The notes under the pieces: model-generated
What the model was told of the DNA's origin: nothing
The model's database searches: none
The model's input: the letters and a program-made list of their open reading frames with translations, nothing else
Program-made: the position numbers and the translations under genes
DNA from: Legionella drozanskii LLAP-1
GTDB lineage: Bacteria; Pseudomonadota; Gammaproteobacteria; Legionellales; Legionellaceae
Assembly: GCF_001467585.1 (NCBI RefSeq)
Contig: NZ_LNXY01000001.1
Coordinates: forward strand, 1 to 64,000
Direction of reading: 5' to 3'
DNA length: 64,000 nt
Part shown: positions 35,116-43,659 of the stretch, in pieces
Layout: each line of letters starts with the position of its first letter
Position numbering within the stretch: the stretch's first letter is position 1

Positions 35116-36299
35116 TGAATATACTGACCCTGAATGCTGGGAGTTCCTCCATCAAATACAAAGCCTACCAAATCATCAATCAGCAACTTTCACCTTTGGT
35201 TTCAGGGTTAATTGAAGGCATCGGAGAGTCCGAAGGTGCCTGGCATCACACAAAAACAAGCAAAGAAACACAGAGCCATCACTTTAAAACACACGAAAAA
35301 GCGTATGCCGCCTTAGCCAAGCAGCTTAAAATTGATCTCGAAAATTACCCCATTCATGGTGTCGGTCATAGGGTAGTCCATGGCGGCAAACACTATTTTG
35401 AACCAACTATTATTAACGACGAGGTTTTAGAAAATATTCGTGCACTATCCAAACTAGCACCCATTCATAATCCAATTAATGCTGAAGGAATTCAATTTGC
35501 TAGGCAATATTATCCAGAGGCAATCCATGTAGCCATTTTTGATAGCGGTTTCCATCATACAATGCCGATGCGCGCACGTCAGTATGCGATCAATGCTGAA
35601 GTGGCAATGAAATATCAAATTCAACGCTATGGATTTCATGGCATTAATCATGAATATGTCGCCAGACAAGCAGCTCTTTTTTTAAATAAACCATTATCAT
35701 CTTGTAATTTAATAACCCTTCATTTAGGGAATGGTGCCTCTGCTTGTTTAATTAAAAATGGTCAATCAATAGATACTTCAATGGGCATGACGCCTTTAGC
35801 TGGGCTTATTATGGGTACTCGTTGCGGAGACATTGATCCAGCGATTACAATTTATCTTCAACAACAAGGACTAAGTCCTGAAGACGTAGATAATCTATTA
35901 AATAAGCATAGTGGTCTGAAAGGAATTGCTAATGAAAATGACATGCGTAGACTTCTTAGCCGCGCCTTAGCAGATGATGAATCAGCTCAACTGGCAATTG
36001 ATATGTATGTTTATGCTATTCAAAAAATAATCGGCGCTTATTATAGTCAACTACCCGATTTAGATGCCTTAGTGTTTACTGGCGGAGTGGGTGAAAATGC
36101 CTCATTAATACGAGAAAAAATCATCGCGGCTTTGCATCATTTAGGGTTTAAGCTGGATACGGAATTAAACTTAGCCCATAGCAAAGAAACCTGCCATAAG
36201 ATTTCCAAATCAGATAAACCCGTTTTAGTTATTCGCGGCGATGAGGAAGCACTGATGGCACAAAAAGTAGCGCTTTGTATTTTTGCCGCAAACAACTAA
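35115..36299 (+). CDS. ackA: Acetate kinase
   Basis: A 394-residue ASKHA-fold kinase that forms acetate and ATP from acetyl phosphate, or the reverse. Signatures are ILTLNAGSSSIKYK at the N-terminus, GVGHRVVHGG, RYGFHGINHEYVARQA, LHLGNGASACLIKNGQSIDT, and the late LVFTGGVGENASLIREKI. It is translationally coupled to pta by the TAATG overlap. Confidence 0.97.
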   Translation: MNILTLNAGSSSIKYKAYQIINQQLSPLVSGLIEGIGESEGAWHHTKTSKETQSHHFKTHEKAYAALAKQLKIDLENYPIHGVGHRVVHGGKHYFEPTIINDEVLENIRALSKLAPIHNPINAEGIQFARQYYPEAIHVAIFDSGFHHTMPMRARQYAINAEVAMKYQIQRYGFHGINHEYVARQAALFLNKPLSSCNLITLHLGNGASACLIKNGQSIDTSMGMTPLAGLIMGTRCGDIDPAITIYLQQQGLSPEDVDNLLNKHSGLKGIANENDMRRLLSRALADDESAQLAIDMYVYAIQKIIGAYYSQLPDLDALVFTGGVGENASLIREKIIAALHHLGFKLDTELNLAHSKETCHKISKSDKPVLVIRGDEEALMAQKVALCIFAANN

Positions 36300-36360
36300 C
36301 TGGTGGGATTAAATCTGTATTTTAATTTGCTCCTTATGTATAATGAAAAACCTTTTTGAT

Positions 36361-36392
36361 CAAAATAATCACGATATATGATGATTATTTTG
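36361..36392. repeat. 11-bp inverted repeat upstream of membrane orphan
   Basis: CAAAATAATCA (36361-36371) and TGATTATTTTG (36382-36392) with a 10-bp spacer. It lies 77 nt before the next gene and 61 nt after ackA. It could be an operator with one-turn spacing of arms or a weak terminator; no T tract follows. Confidence 0.45.
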
Positions 36393-36468
36393 CCCTTTGT
36401 TAAAGATCCGTCAACCTCATAGTAATAAGCTATTAAAATTGCGATCTTGATATTATGTGAGGAAATTT

Positions 36469-37131
36469 ATGAGTTGGAAAGAAGTGAAAAATTCATTTGA
36501 AACGGCCCTGTCTTTAGCTCCAAAATCTGGTTACTCAGGACTTTTTAAACCAAAAAAAAATGTTGCATGGAAATTACCAGCTAAAAGAAGGCAAGATTTT
36601 GTTGAAAAAGGCAAAAAATTTCTGCAAAGCATTGAAGAATTAAGATCTTTTCATTTTGCAACAGGAATGGATAAATTCATAGAAATTGAACAATTCGAAA
36701 AAATTTTGGATACTGCACAAGAAGCTATTTTTGATGAAAAAAAGTATGTTGAGCTTAAAGATTTAGTGGCGAATTTAAGTGTCGTTGTAAGAAGTAAAAT
36801 AAATTCCAAACTACATGCACTTGGTTTTATATACTTAGATATAATTAGCCTAGCTCACATTCCAGCAATACCAGTATATACAGGACTTCTCACTTTGGCT
36901 CTATTAGGGCCTCAAGTTGCGATACCTATTACACTGCTCGCATTAGCCCTTGCTACTGCTATAACTATCTATTATATAGCGCAGATACCTATGGATTATA
37001 GGTTATATTATTCTTGTCAAATCGATGAGATTGAGGAATTTTGTAAACTGCTAGCCCCTCCTGAAGAAGCAATTAATGAGGAAGCTTTTGAGAAGGAAGA
37101 AAATCTGCCAGACATGACTGCTAATATTTAA
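36469..37131 (+). CDS. Membrane protein with Glu-rich C-terminus (effector candidate)
   Basis: A 220-residue protein with no signal peptide and a basic N-terminus (KPKKNVAWKLPAKRR). A helical middle leads to a hydrophobic hairpin of two membrane segments, about 125-150 and 155-180. The C-terminal 24 residues (EEAINEEAFEKEENLP region) carry seven Glu in a short stretch, like the E-block of Dot/Icm secretion signals. Start ATG 36469 follows GAGG by 6 nt and is better than GTG 36457. No family recognised; secretion is inferred from the tail only. Confidence 0.6.
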   Translation: MSWKEVKNSFETALSLAPKSGYSGLFKPKKNVAWKLPAKRRQDFVEKGKKFLQSIEELRSFHFATGMDKFIEIEQFEKILDTAQEAIFDEKKYVELKDLVANLSVVVRSKINSKLHALGFIYLDIISLAHIPAIPVYTGLLTLALLGPQVAIPITLLALALATAITIYYIAQIPMDYRLYYSCQIDEIEEFCKLLAPPEEAINEEAFEKEENLPDMTANI

Positions 37132-37152
37132 TAGAAGCTAACTGATTACAAT

Positions 37153-37186
37153 TTATTGGTTGGACTTTGGCCCAACCAATAATTTT
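37153..37186. terminator. Bidirectional terminator
   Basis: TTATTGGTTGG / CCAACCAATAA, an 11-bp perfect stem with 8-nt loop, followed on the plus strand by TTTT. It lies between convergent genes and has the GGTTGG...CCAACC arms of the dispersed repeat family. Confidence 0.75.
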
Positions 37187-38247
37187 CAATCAATCATCGT
37201 TTCAAGTTCTTGACTCGCCCTACGATAAAGCTGTTGGGCAAAACTATAGTTCGTTGCGATAAATCGCTCCTTGATTGCTAAAACTTTCTCATCAGAAAGA
37301 CGAGCACCGTATTGCCCAACCACTTCAGTAGCTGCTTTATTAGCCAACTCAATCGCTAATTGAGGAGCATAACCATGAGTTATGGCATAAAGATACGCTC
37401 CAGCAAACATGTCCCCAGCGCCAACCGTATCAACGGCCTGTGTAGGTATTGTTGGGATAATGACAATCTCATTATCAATAGCTAACACAGCGCCTCGACT
37501 ACCACAGGTGACCACCAAATGTTTCGCAAAAGGCTGCAAGAGAGCAATAGCAATTTCCAAATTATCCGCTTGGCTAAATAATAGCGCTTCTTCTTCATTG
37601 CAAAACAAAAGATCAACTTTACCATCAATGATCGTGAGTAATTCGTTTTTAAAATAACGCACCATATTAGGATCAGAAAGTGTCAATGCCACTTTTGTAT
37701 TCGTTGAGCGTGCATGTTGTCTAGCAGTTAATAATGCCTTTCTTGCGGTAGGAGATGTGACTAAATACCCTTCCAGATAAACATATTCTGAGGAGGCAAT
37801 CGCATCTAAATCAAGTACTTCCGGGCATAAGGTTTCAGAAATACCTAAATGCGTATTCATTGTTCGCTGCGCATCATCTGTCACTAAAACCAAACATTGA
37901 CCCGTCACACCTGGAGTGAGTGTTTTTAAAGTCAAATTACAATCAAGACCTAATGCGGCTAACTCTCCAAGAAATAGACGACCGGCCTCATCATCAGCTA
38001 CTTTACAACTATAAAAACCCTGGCCACCAAACTGACTTAAGGCGATCATAGTATTGGCTGCAGAACCACCACAACCACTATGACAAAATGAATCCGCTAA
38101 CGCGTCCATTAAATGATGATGAGTTGCTTCATCAGTGAGCGTCATGACGTTTTTTTCTATATTTAATGCTCGCAAAAGCTGATCATTGACTACCGCATCT
38201 CGATCTAACAAGGCATTACCGACCCCATAAACGTGGTATTTCTTCAT
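37186..38247 (-). CDS. PfkB-family carbohydrate/adenosine kinase
   Basis: A 353-residue ribokinase-fold kinase. It starts YHVYGVGNALLDRDAVV and has the substrate loop CGGSAANTMIALSQFGG. The ATP/anion hole with catalytic Asp is AVDTVGAGDMFAGAYLYAIT. The layout is that of bacterial adenosine kinase-like PfkB enzymes, and the substrate is probably a nucleoside or sugar. Its ATG overlaps the hemL stop by 1 nt (TAATG), so it is co-transcribed with hemL, with no obvious metabolic link. Confidence 0.85.
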   Translation of the reverse strand: MKKYHVYGVGNALLDRDAVVNDQLLRALNIEKNVMTLTDEATHHHLMDALADSFCHSGCGGSAANTMIALSQFGGQGFYSCKVADDEAGRLFLGELAALGLDCNLTLKTLTPGVTGQCLVLVTDDAQRTMNTHLGISETLCPEVLDLDAIASSEYVYLEGYLVTSPTARKALLTARQHARSTNTKVALTLSDPNMVRYFKNELLTIIDGKVDLLFCNEEEALLFSQADNLEIAIALLQPFAKHLVVTCGSRGAVLAIDNEIVIIPTIPTQAVDTVGAGDMFAGAYLYAITHGYAPQLAIELANKAATEVVGQYGARLSDEKVLAIKERFIATNYSFAQQLYRRASQELETMID

Positions 38248-39542
38248 TAGGCCTTAACTCCTGATAGACTCGCTAATACGGATTCGGCAGCAAGATGAGT
38301 TAAACGAAGTTCTTCCTGATGATGAGCGGAGGACACAAATCCTGCCTCATACATTGAAGGTGCAAAATACACTCCTTTTTGCAACATGCCATGGAAAAAT
38401 TGTTTAAATAAGGTTTCGTCGGATGTAGCAACATCCGCGTAATCATACACTTGTTTTTTATTATTAAAGCAAAACCCAAACATTCCACCCAAGGAGGCAC
38501 AATTGAAAGGAATATTAAAAGTTTCCACAACTTCAGCTAAGCCCTTAATTAAGGCTTCGGTATTGGCAGAAAGTTGTTCATAAAAACCTGGCTTTTCCAA
38601 TTCAGTCAAAGTAGCTAAGCCTGCTGCCATAGCCAAGGGATTACCTGATAAGGTTCCAGCTTGGTAAACAGGTCCCTCAGGAGCAAGATGAGACATAATC
38701 GCTGCCTTGCCTCCGACGGCACCAACAGGCATACCGCCCCCGATTACTTTCCCTAGGGTCGTTAAATCTGGCTTAATAGCGAACAGAGCTTGTGCGCCAC
38801 CAAGAGCAACTCTGAACCCTGTCATAACTTCATCAAAGATAAGTAAAGCATTATGAGCATCGCAAAGCTCGCGTAGACCTTGCAAGAAAGCAGGTCTAGG
38901 TAAGACAAAACCCATATTACCTGCTACAGGTTCGAGAATAATGCCAGCGATGTCATTGGGATATTGCTCAAACAGTCGAGCTGTTTGCTCGAGGCTATTA
39001 AAATCGGCAGTGAGAGTATGCTCTGTTATACTTGCCGGGATACCTGGCGTTGAGGGAATGCCCAATGTTAATACACCAGACCCTGCTTTAACGAGTAAAC
39101 TATCACTATGTCCATGGTAGCAGCCGTTGAACTTAATAATTTTATTTTTCCCGGTATATCCGCGTGCAAGGCGTATTGCCGTCATTGTGGCCTCAGTACC
39201 CGAATTGACCATGCGCAGTTTTTCAATATTTGGCATGAGAGCAATAATTTTTTGCGCCAGTTTGACTTCTAACTCGGTAGGCGCACCAAAACTCATCCCA
39301 TTTTGTAATACTTCCGTTACCGCATTGATTACTGATGGATAGCAATGACCGAGAATTAATGGTCCCCAAGAACCCACATAATCAATATAAGAGCGATTAT
39401 CAACATCGATTAGGTAGGCGCCTTTTCCTTGTTTGAAAAAAACAGGCTCGCCACCTACTCCTTTGAACGCGCGTACCGGTGAGTTTACCCCGCCCGGGAT
39501 GACAGCTTGCGCTTGGGAAAATAATTGTTGAGAATTAATCAT
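38247..39542 (-). CDS. hemL: Glutamate-1-semialdehyde 2,1-aminomutase
   Basis: A 431-residue class III PLP aminomutase making 5-aminolevulinate in the C5 route to haem. It opens [20 protein letters not shown]. The PLP Lys is in [19 protein letters not shown] and the carboxylate-binding region is [22 protein letters not shown] lies 6 nt before the start. It is divergent from the rubredoxin gene, with a 132-bp shared promoter region that shows no clear motif. Confidence 0.97.
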   Translation of the reverse strand: MINSQQLFSQAQAVIPGGVNSPVRAFKGVGGEPVFFKQGKGAYLIDVDNRSYIDYVGSWGPLILGHCYPSVINAVTEVLQNGMSFGAPTELEVKLAQKIIALMPNIEKLRMVNSGTEATMTAIRLARGYTGKNKIIKFNGCYHGHSDSLLVKAGSGVLTLGIPSTPGIPASITEHTLTADFNSLEQTARLFEQYPNDIAGIILEPVAGNMGFVLPRPAFLQGLRELCDAHNALLIFDEVMTGFRVALGGAQALFAIKPDLTTLGKVIGGGMPVGAVGGKAAIMSHLAPEGPVYQAGTLSGNPLAMAAGLATLTELEKPGFYEQLSANTEALIKGLAEVVETFNIPFNCASLGGMFGFCFNNKKQVYDYADVATSDETLFKQFFHGMLQKGVYFAPSMYEAGFVSSAHHQEELRLTHLAAESVLASLSGVKA

Positions 39543-39674
39543 GACTGCTCCATTGCCTTAAATAGACAGTTATTTTACCTTATTTACCACCCTGGGCAAA
39601 ATTATAATGAGGCTAAGCTTTACAATCAGGCACGCAATAGCTAAATTAGCCCCTTTAAATTTAGAGCAAAACAA

Positions 39675-39851
39675 ATGCAAGAGTTCAAAAAATATATATG
39701 TGTCATCTGTGGGTTTATTTATGACGAAGCCGAAGGTTGGCCGGAAGATGGTATTGATCCCGGAACTCGATGGGAAGATGTCCCAGAAAATTGGTTCTGT
39801 CCCGATTGTGGTGCTGGGAAAGAAGATTTTGAGATGATTGAAATTGAATAA
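39675..39851 (+). CDS. Rubredoxin
   Basis: A 58-residue iron protein, easily missed because of its size. The four iron ligands are in [13 protein letters not shown] and [14 protein letters not shown], with the usual [10 protein letters not shown] loop and an aromatic core (Tyr7, Trp22, Trp33, Trp41). Rubredoxins pass single electrons between flavin reductases and oxygen or hydrocarbon enzymes in the cytoplasm. It sits between hemL and hemJ. No rubredoxin reductase gene is adjacent. The repeat 39853-39917 begins right after the stop. Confidence 0.95.
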   Translation: MQEFKKYICVICGFIYDEAEGWPEDGIDPGTRWEDVPENWFCPDCGAGKEDFEMIEIE

Positions 39852-39852
39852 A

Positions 39853-39917
39853 TTGTAGGTTGGACCTTGGCCTAACAAATTCATTCGATGGAATGTTGGC
39901 CAAGGCCCAATCTACAA
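39853..39917. repeat. Dispersed repeat, uninterrupted copy
   Basis: The cleanest copy: TTGTAGGTTGGACC-TTGGCC, then TAACAAATTCATTCGATGGAA, then TGTTGGCCAAGGCCC-AATCTACAA. The two outer arms are reverse complements apart from three mismatches and one extra base. A GC-rich hairpin (GGCG-ttta-CGCC) follows at 39938-39949 before hemJ. Confidence 0.75.
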
Positions 39918-39983
39918 CCAAACCGTTTGGGCTAGGAGGCGTTTACGCCGTCTCGAGCCGCGTCTCACCTTAGTAAAAAAACA

Positions 39984-40406
39984 TCAAAAAGGTTTCACAA
40001 CCACCAACACTACAATCCCTATCAACAACAAGGTCGGTAATTCATTAAATATACGGTAAAATCCAGCCGTTTTACTGTTTTTATCTTGCGCAAAACGTTT
40101 GCGAAAATGACCACAAGCCAAATGATAAATCCACAATAAAACCACCAGACCTAGTTTGGCATGCAACCAGGGGGCTTTTAAATAATAGGGTAGATTATAA
40201 TTAAGCAATAAAATACCTAACAATGAGGTTAAAATCGCCGATGGCCAAGTAATACCGTAATAAAGACGTCGCTCCATTACTTTAAAACGCTCGATACTTA
40301 TTTTGTCCGCAGTTTCTGCATGATAAACAAAAAGTCTTGGTAAATAAAAAAGTCCAGAAAACCAAGCAACCATAGCAATAATATGAAACGCTTTTATCAT
40401 TAACAT
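39984..40406 (-). CDS. hemJ: Protoporphyrinogen oxidase HemJ
   Basis: A 140-residue four-helix membrane protein (UPF0093). It starts MLMIKAFHIIAMVAWFSGLF; the His8 region and the WPSAILT and KLGLVVLLWIYH segments are typical. HemJ oxidises protoporphyrinogen IX to protoporphyrin IX, a late step of haem synthesis in the inner membrane. The ATG directly follows the terC stop (TAA-ATG). A second ATG lies two codons in. hemL, in the same pathway, is 1.5 kb away beyond rubredoxin. Confidence 0.9.
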   Translation of the reverse strand: MLMIKAFHIIAMVAWFSGLFYLPRLFVYHAETADKISIERFKVMERRLYYGITWPSAILTSLLGILLLNYNLPYYLKAPWLHAKLGLVVLLWIYHLACGHFRKRFAQDKNSKTAGFYRIFNELPTLLLIGIVVLVVVKPF

Positions 40407-41129
40407 TTATTTTTTTCTCTTACGTTTACGACGTGAATCCTTAACAAGATTAAGTGATTCGACACCTAAAGAAAATCCCATAGCAAAATAAAGGTATGCG
40501 CGTGGTATATGGAAACTGAAACTATCTGCCAGCAATAAGGTGCCAATCAGAATTAAGAAACTCAAGGCTAGCATTTTGATCGTAGGATATTCCTCGATAA
40601 ATTGACTAACCGGTTCACTGGCATAAATCATCACCAAAATTGCGCACGTAATCGCAGTTGCCATAATCCAAAACCTGGAAGTCAAACCCACCGCTGTTAA
40701 CACGCTGTCCAATGAGAAAATAATATCCATAAGAGCAACTTGCAACACTACGGCTTTGAAAGATATCGGACGACTTTGTTTTTGCCCGTGTTCAATAGCG
40801 TCATCACCCTCTACCTCATTGTGAATTTCTTGAGTCGCTTTTACGATTAGAAAAATACCACCGATGAGTAAAAAAATGTCACGCGCAGAAAAAGAAAACT
40901 GAGCGATAGCAAATAAAGGACGCGTCAATTTTGATAATCCAAGCGCAGAAGCCAATAACATCAACCGAGTTACCCAAGCAAAAGTTAACCCCCAACGCCG
41001 CGCATTCTTTCGCTGCTCTTGCGGTAATTTTTCCGTCAGAATCGATAAAAAAACCAGGTTATCTATTCCAAGAACTATCTCAAGAATAATTAAGGCAAGA
41101 AGGCTAAAAATAATCTCTAAAAATTCCAT
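40407..41129 (-). CDS. TerC-family membrane protein
   Basis: A 240-residue inner-membrane protein with seven hydrophobic segments. The signature acidic motifs are EIVLGIDNLVFLSIL (TM1) and DIIFSLDSVLTAVGL, and the tail is very basic (RRKRKRKK). TerC/YoaE/Alx proteins are linked to Mn or other metal export that protects exported metalloproteins. It is upstream of and abuts hemJ, so the two probably share a transcript. Confidence 0.9.
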   Translation of the reverse strand: MEFLEIIFSLLALIILEIVLGIDNLVFLSILTEKLPQEQRKNARRWGLTFAWVTRLMLLASALGLSKLTRPLFAIAQFSFSARDIFLLIGGIFLIVKATQEIHNEVEGDDAIEHGQKQSRPISFKAVVLQVALMDIIFSLDSVLTAVGLTSRFWIMATAITCAILVMIYASEPVSQFIEEYPTIKMLALSFLILIGTLLLADSFSFHIPRAYLYFAMGFSLGVESLNLVKDSRRKRKRKK

Positions 41130-41190
41130 TCGACCACATATGTATTAATTTTAAAGGAACCTATTGTCTATCTAATACAGCAAAAGGTAA

Positions 41191-42600
41191 ATGATTCACT
41201 TTTATATTCATTACCGTTATAATGTTGCCGCATTCTACGAGCCAGTGGTGACTATAATAATTAAGTTAATTAAAAAGCTGTTACGTAAAACAAGGACTAA
41301 TCAACCACCAGTTGATCGGAGTTATATTATTCCACGCAGCCATCACAATTTATCAAAAACAGATGTCAGTCCCAATGCCCTGAAAGTTTTGAATCGTCTG
41401 AATAGTGCAGGATTTCAAGCTTATTTAGTTGGTGGCAGTGTACGCGACCTTTTACTCGGCAAAGCCCCTAAAGATTTTGATATAGCCACCAATGCTACCC
41501 CCAATCAAATTAAAAAATTATTTCGTAATGCTCGGATTATTGGTCGTCGATTCAAATTAGTTCATATTATTTTCCATCGCGAAATTATTGAAGTAGCTAC
41601 CTTCAGAGGTTCAGATAGTCATGAAATTGATGACAATCAGCAAACTAATGAGAAAGGCATGCTCGTTCGTGATAATGTTTATGGCACTCTTGATCAGGAT
41701 GCATGGCGACGCGATTTCACCATTAACTCACTTTATTACAACATCGATGATTCTTCTATTGCTGACTTTACAGGAGGGTTTGAGGATGTTCATCAACGAA
41801 CAATAAGGCTAATTGGGAATCCAGAGATCCGTTATCAAGAAGACCCTGTAAGAATGTTGAGGGCGGTTCGTTTTAGTGCCAAGCTGCATTTTGATATTGC
41901 CGAAGCAACAGCCGCGCCTTTGCCCAAGTTAAGTCATTTAATCAAACATGTCTCAAGTTCTCGTTTATTTGATGAAATGACCAAACTCTACCAATGTGGT
42001 GAAGCTGAATCCGTACAACGCCTGTTAGTAAAATATGGTCTATTTGCTCATCTATTTGAACAAACGCATCTCTTATTATCCAGTGATTATCCTGTCAACG
42101 CATTACTTGGTATTGCCTTAGAAAATACGGATACCCGCATTCGTGACAATAAACCGGTTACACCTGCTTTTTTATTTGCAGTATTACTTTGGTTCCCATT
42201 GAAAGACAGAGCTCTTCGTTTGCAAAAGGAAGAAGGTATGGATCCGCTTCCATCTCTAGAAAAGGCAATGTCATTGATCATTTCAGAACAAAATCAGGTA
42301 GTCACTATTCCTAAACGTTTTACGCAGATTATGCGTGAAATGTGGTTACTACAATTTCGTTTTCCAAGACGCTATGGTGGTCGTGCCTATAATTTATTAC
42401 AACATCCACGCTTTCGGGCAGCTTATGATTTTCTGGCACTAAGAGCACTCGCTGGCGATGAATCGATGGAACTTGCACAATGGTGGACAAGCTTTCAAGA
42501 AGTATCTGAAGATGAACAGGCCAATATGATTGCCTCATTACCTACCTCACAGGCCCCAACAAAACATCGACGACGCCGTAAATCAAAGCCTACGCCATGA
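41191..42600 (+). CDS. pcnB: Poly(A) polymerase PcnB
   Basis: A 469-residue class II nucleotidyltransferase that adds 3' A-tails to RNA and promotes decay. The catalytic region YLVGGSVRDLLLGKAPKDFDIATNA has the GS and DxD motifs, followed by RRDFTINSLYYN and the RNA-binding ERxxxE-like EDPVRMLRAVRFSAKL. A very basic C-terminus (KHRRRRKSKP) fits RNA binding. The true start is uncertain: ATG 41191 has its AAAGG only 3 nt upstream, and GTG 41245 or 41248 would remove an extra N-terminus. folK overlaps by 4 nt. Confidence 0.93.
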   Translation: MIHFYIHYRYNVAAFYEPVVTIIIKLIKKLLRKTRTNQPPVDRSYIIPRSHHNLSKTDVSPNALKVLNRLNSAGFQAYLVGGSVRDLLLGKAPKDFDIATNATPNQIKKLFRNARIIGRRFKLVHIIFHREIIEVATFRGSDSHEIDDNQQTNEKGMLVRDNVYGTLDQDAWRRDFTINSLYYNIDDSSIADFTGGFEDVHQRTIRLIGNPEIRYQEDPVRMLRAVRFSAKLHFDIAEATAAPLPKLSHLIKHVSSSRLFDEMTKLYQCGEAESVQRLLVKYGLFAHLFEQTHLLLSSDYPVNALLGIALENTDTRIRDNKPVTPAFLFAVLLWFPLKDRALRLQKEEGMDPLPSLEKAMSLIISEQNQVVTIPKRFTQIMREMWLLQFRFPRRYGGRAYNLLQHPRFRAAYDFLALRALAGDESMELAQWWTSFQEVSEDEQANMIASLPTSQAPTKHRRRRKSKPTP

Positions 42601-43016
42601 TCCTTTGTTATTTAGGTCTGGGTAGTAATTTAGACTCTCCAGAACGTCAACTAAGATCTGCTATCGAAGCTTTACGCAAATTGCCTCATTCTCGTCTTGT
42701 GCAAATAGCTAGTTTTTATCATAATGCGGCTTGGGGTAAAAAAGGCCAACCCAAATTTTGCAACACAGTAGCCGCCTTACATACCCGACTAACCCCACAG
42801 CAATTACTTAGCTATTGTCGCAAAATTGAGCAGCAACAAAAACGAGTCCGTAAAACAAGATGGGGAGCCAGGACAATCGATATAGACATTCTTCTCTATG
42901 GCTCTATGAAGATCAACACAGCTAAGCTCACAATACCTCATCCAAGAATGCATGAACGCGATTTTGTTCTTAAACCATTACAGGAAATTACTCAGCTAGG
43001 CCAAAAGCTTGGTTGA
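42597..43016 (+). CDS. folK: HPPK, folate biosynthesis kinase
   Basis: A 139-residue 6-hydroxymethyl-7,8-dihydropterin pyrophosphokinase. Family regions are YLGLGSNLDSPERQL, RVRKTRWGARTIDIDILLYG and LTIPHPRMHERDFVLKPL. The overlap ATGA with pcnB shows translational coupling, the usual pcnB-folK pair. It is about 20 residues shorter than the E. coli enzyme at the C-terminus. pabB, in the same pathway, lies at 57.7 kb. Confidence 0.95.
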   Translation: MILCYLGLGSNLDSPERQLRSAIEALRKLPHSRLVQIASFYHNAAWGKKGQPKFCNTVAALHTRLTPQQLLSYCRKIEQQQKRVRKTRWGARTIDIDILLYGSMKINTAKLTIPHPRMHERDFVLKPLQEITQLGQKLG

Positions 43017-43114
43017 AAATTAAATATATTTGATTTAAACCCTGCTTCATTTGATGTTATCTTTATCCCTATCTAAACTAAGATTAACTGGGCAGTCTAT
43101 AAAGCGAGGGAACC

Positions 43115-43549
43115 GTGTATACCACCATCTTACATCCCACTGATTTACGCGAAAATCATTTTGATATGTGCAAGCAGGCAGTGAAAATTGCATCCCAATT
43201 TAACGCTAAATTACATCTACTCCATGTTATTGAACCACCAGCAACTTATCAACTGGCTCAAGGTTTAGGATTTACTGAGTTGGCAGTCCCAGTTAAAGAA
43301 GATGCTGAGACAGTGATGAAGTACTTAGGCGAAGCGCTTAATATACCTCCAGAACAACAGCATGTCGAAGTTGGACCAGTCAAGCAACAAGTTATTATTA
43401 TGGTAGCAAACTTAGGTTGTGATCTTGTAATTATCGGTAGCCATACTCCGAGAGCTGTCCCTGCTTTTCTAGGTAGTACAGCGTATGCGGTGATTCATCA
43501 AGCTCCTTGCGATGTGTTAACGATACGGGTGGAGAATGAGAAAGGCTAA
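43115..43549 (+). CDS. Universal stress protein, UspA family
   Basis: A 144-residue single Usp domain starting at GTG 43115, with GAGGGA 5 nt upstream. It begins YTTILHPTDLRENHFDMCKQ and ends with the nucleotide loop IGSHTPRAVPAFLGSTAYAVIHQAPCDVL. The loop deviates from the ATP-binding GxxGxxxxGS(V) pattern, so ATP binding is uncertain. These cytoplasmic proteins are induced by starvation and stress. Confidence 0.88.
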   Translation: MYTTILHPTDLRENHFDMCKQAVKIASQFNAKLHLLHVIEPPATYQLAQGLGFTELAVPVKEDAETVMKYLGEALNIPPEQQHVEVGPVKQQVIIMVANLGCDLVIIGSHTPRAVPAFLGSTAYAVIHQAPCDVLTIRVENEKG

Positions 43550-43573
43550 GTTCTTAGAGTTGTCATTACTGAT

Positions 43574-43599
43574 GCCTCTCCGCGCAAGCGGGACGAGGC
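43574..43599. terminator. Hairpin between convergent usp and der
   Basis: GCCTC-t-CCGC-gcaa-GCGG-gac-GAGGC, a stem with one bulge, followed by TTTGTGGGG. A second GC-rich region (GGGGTAG ... CCCCTACC) lies at 43604-43640 and may be another intergenic repeat. Confidence 0.5.
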
Positions 43600-43659
43600 T
43601 TTGTGGGGTAGATAGGACTCTTCGCACCCCTACCTACACCTTTAACATTCTCGCAAAAT

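Noticed and set aside
39570-39884. Minus-strand frame and a second plus-strand frame over the rubredoxin gene
   Set aside because: They overlap a clear rubredoxin with all four iron cysteines and show no family features themselves.
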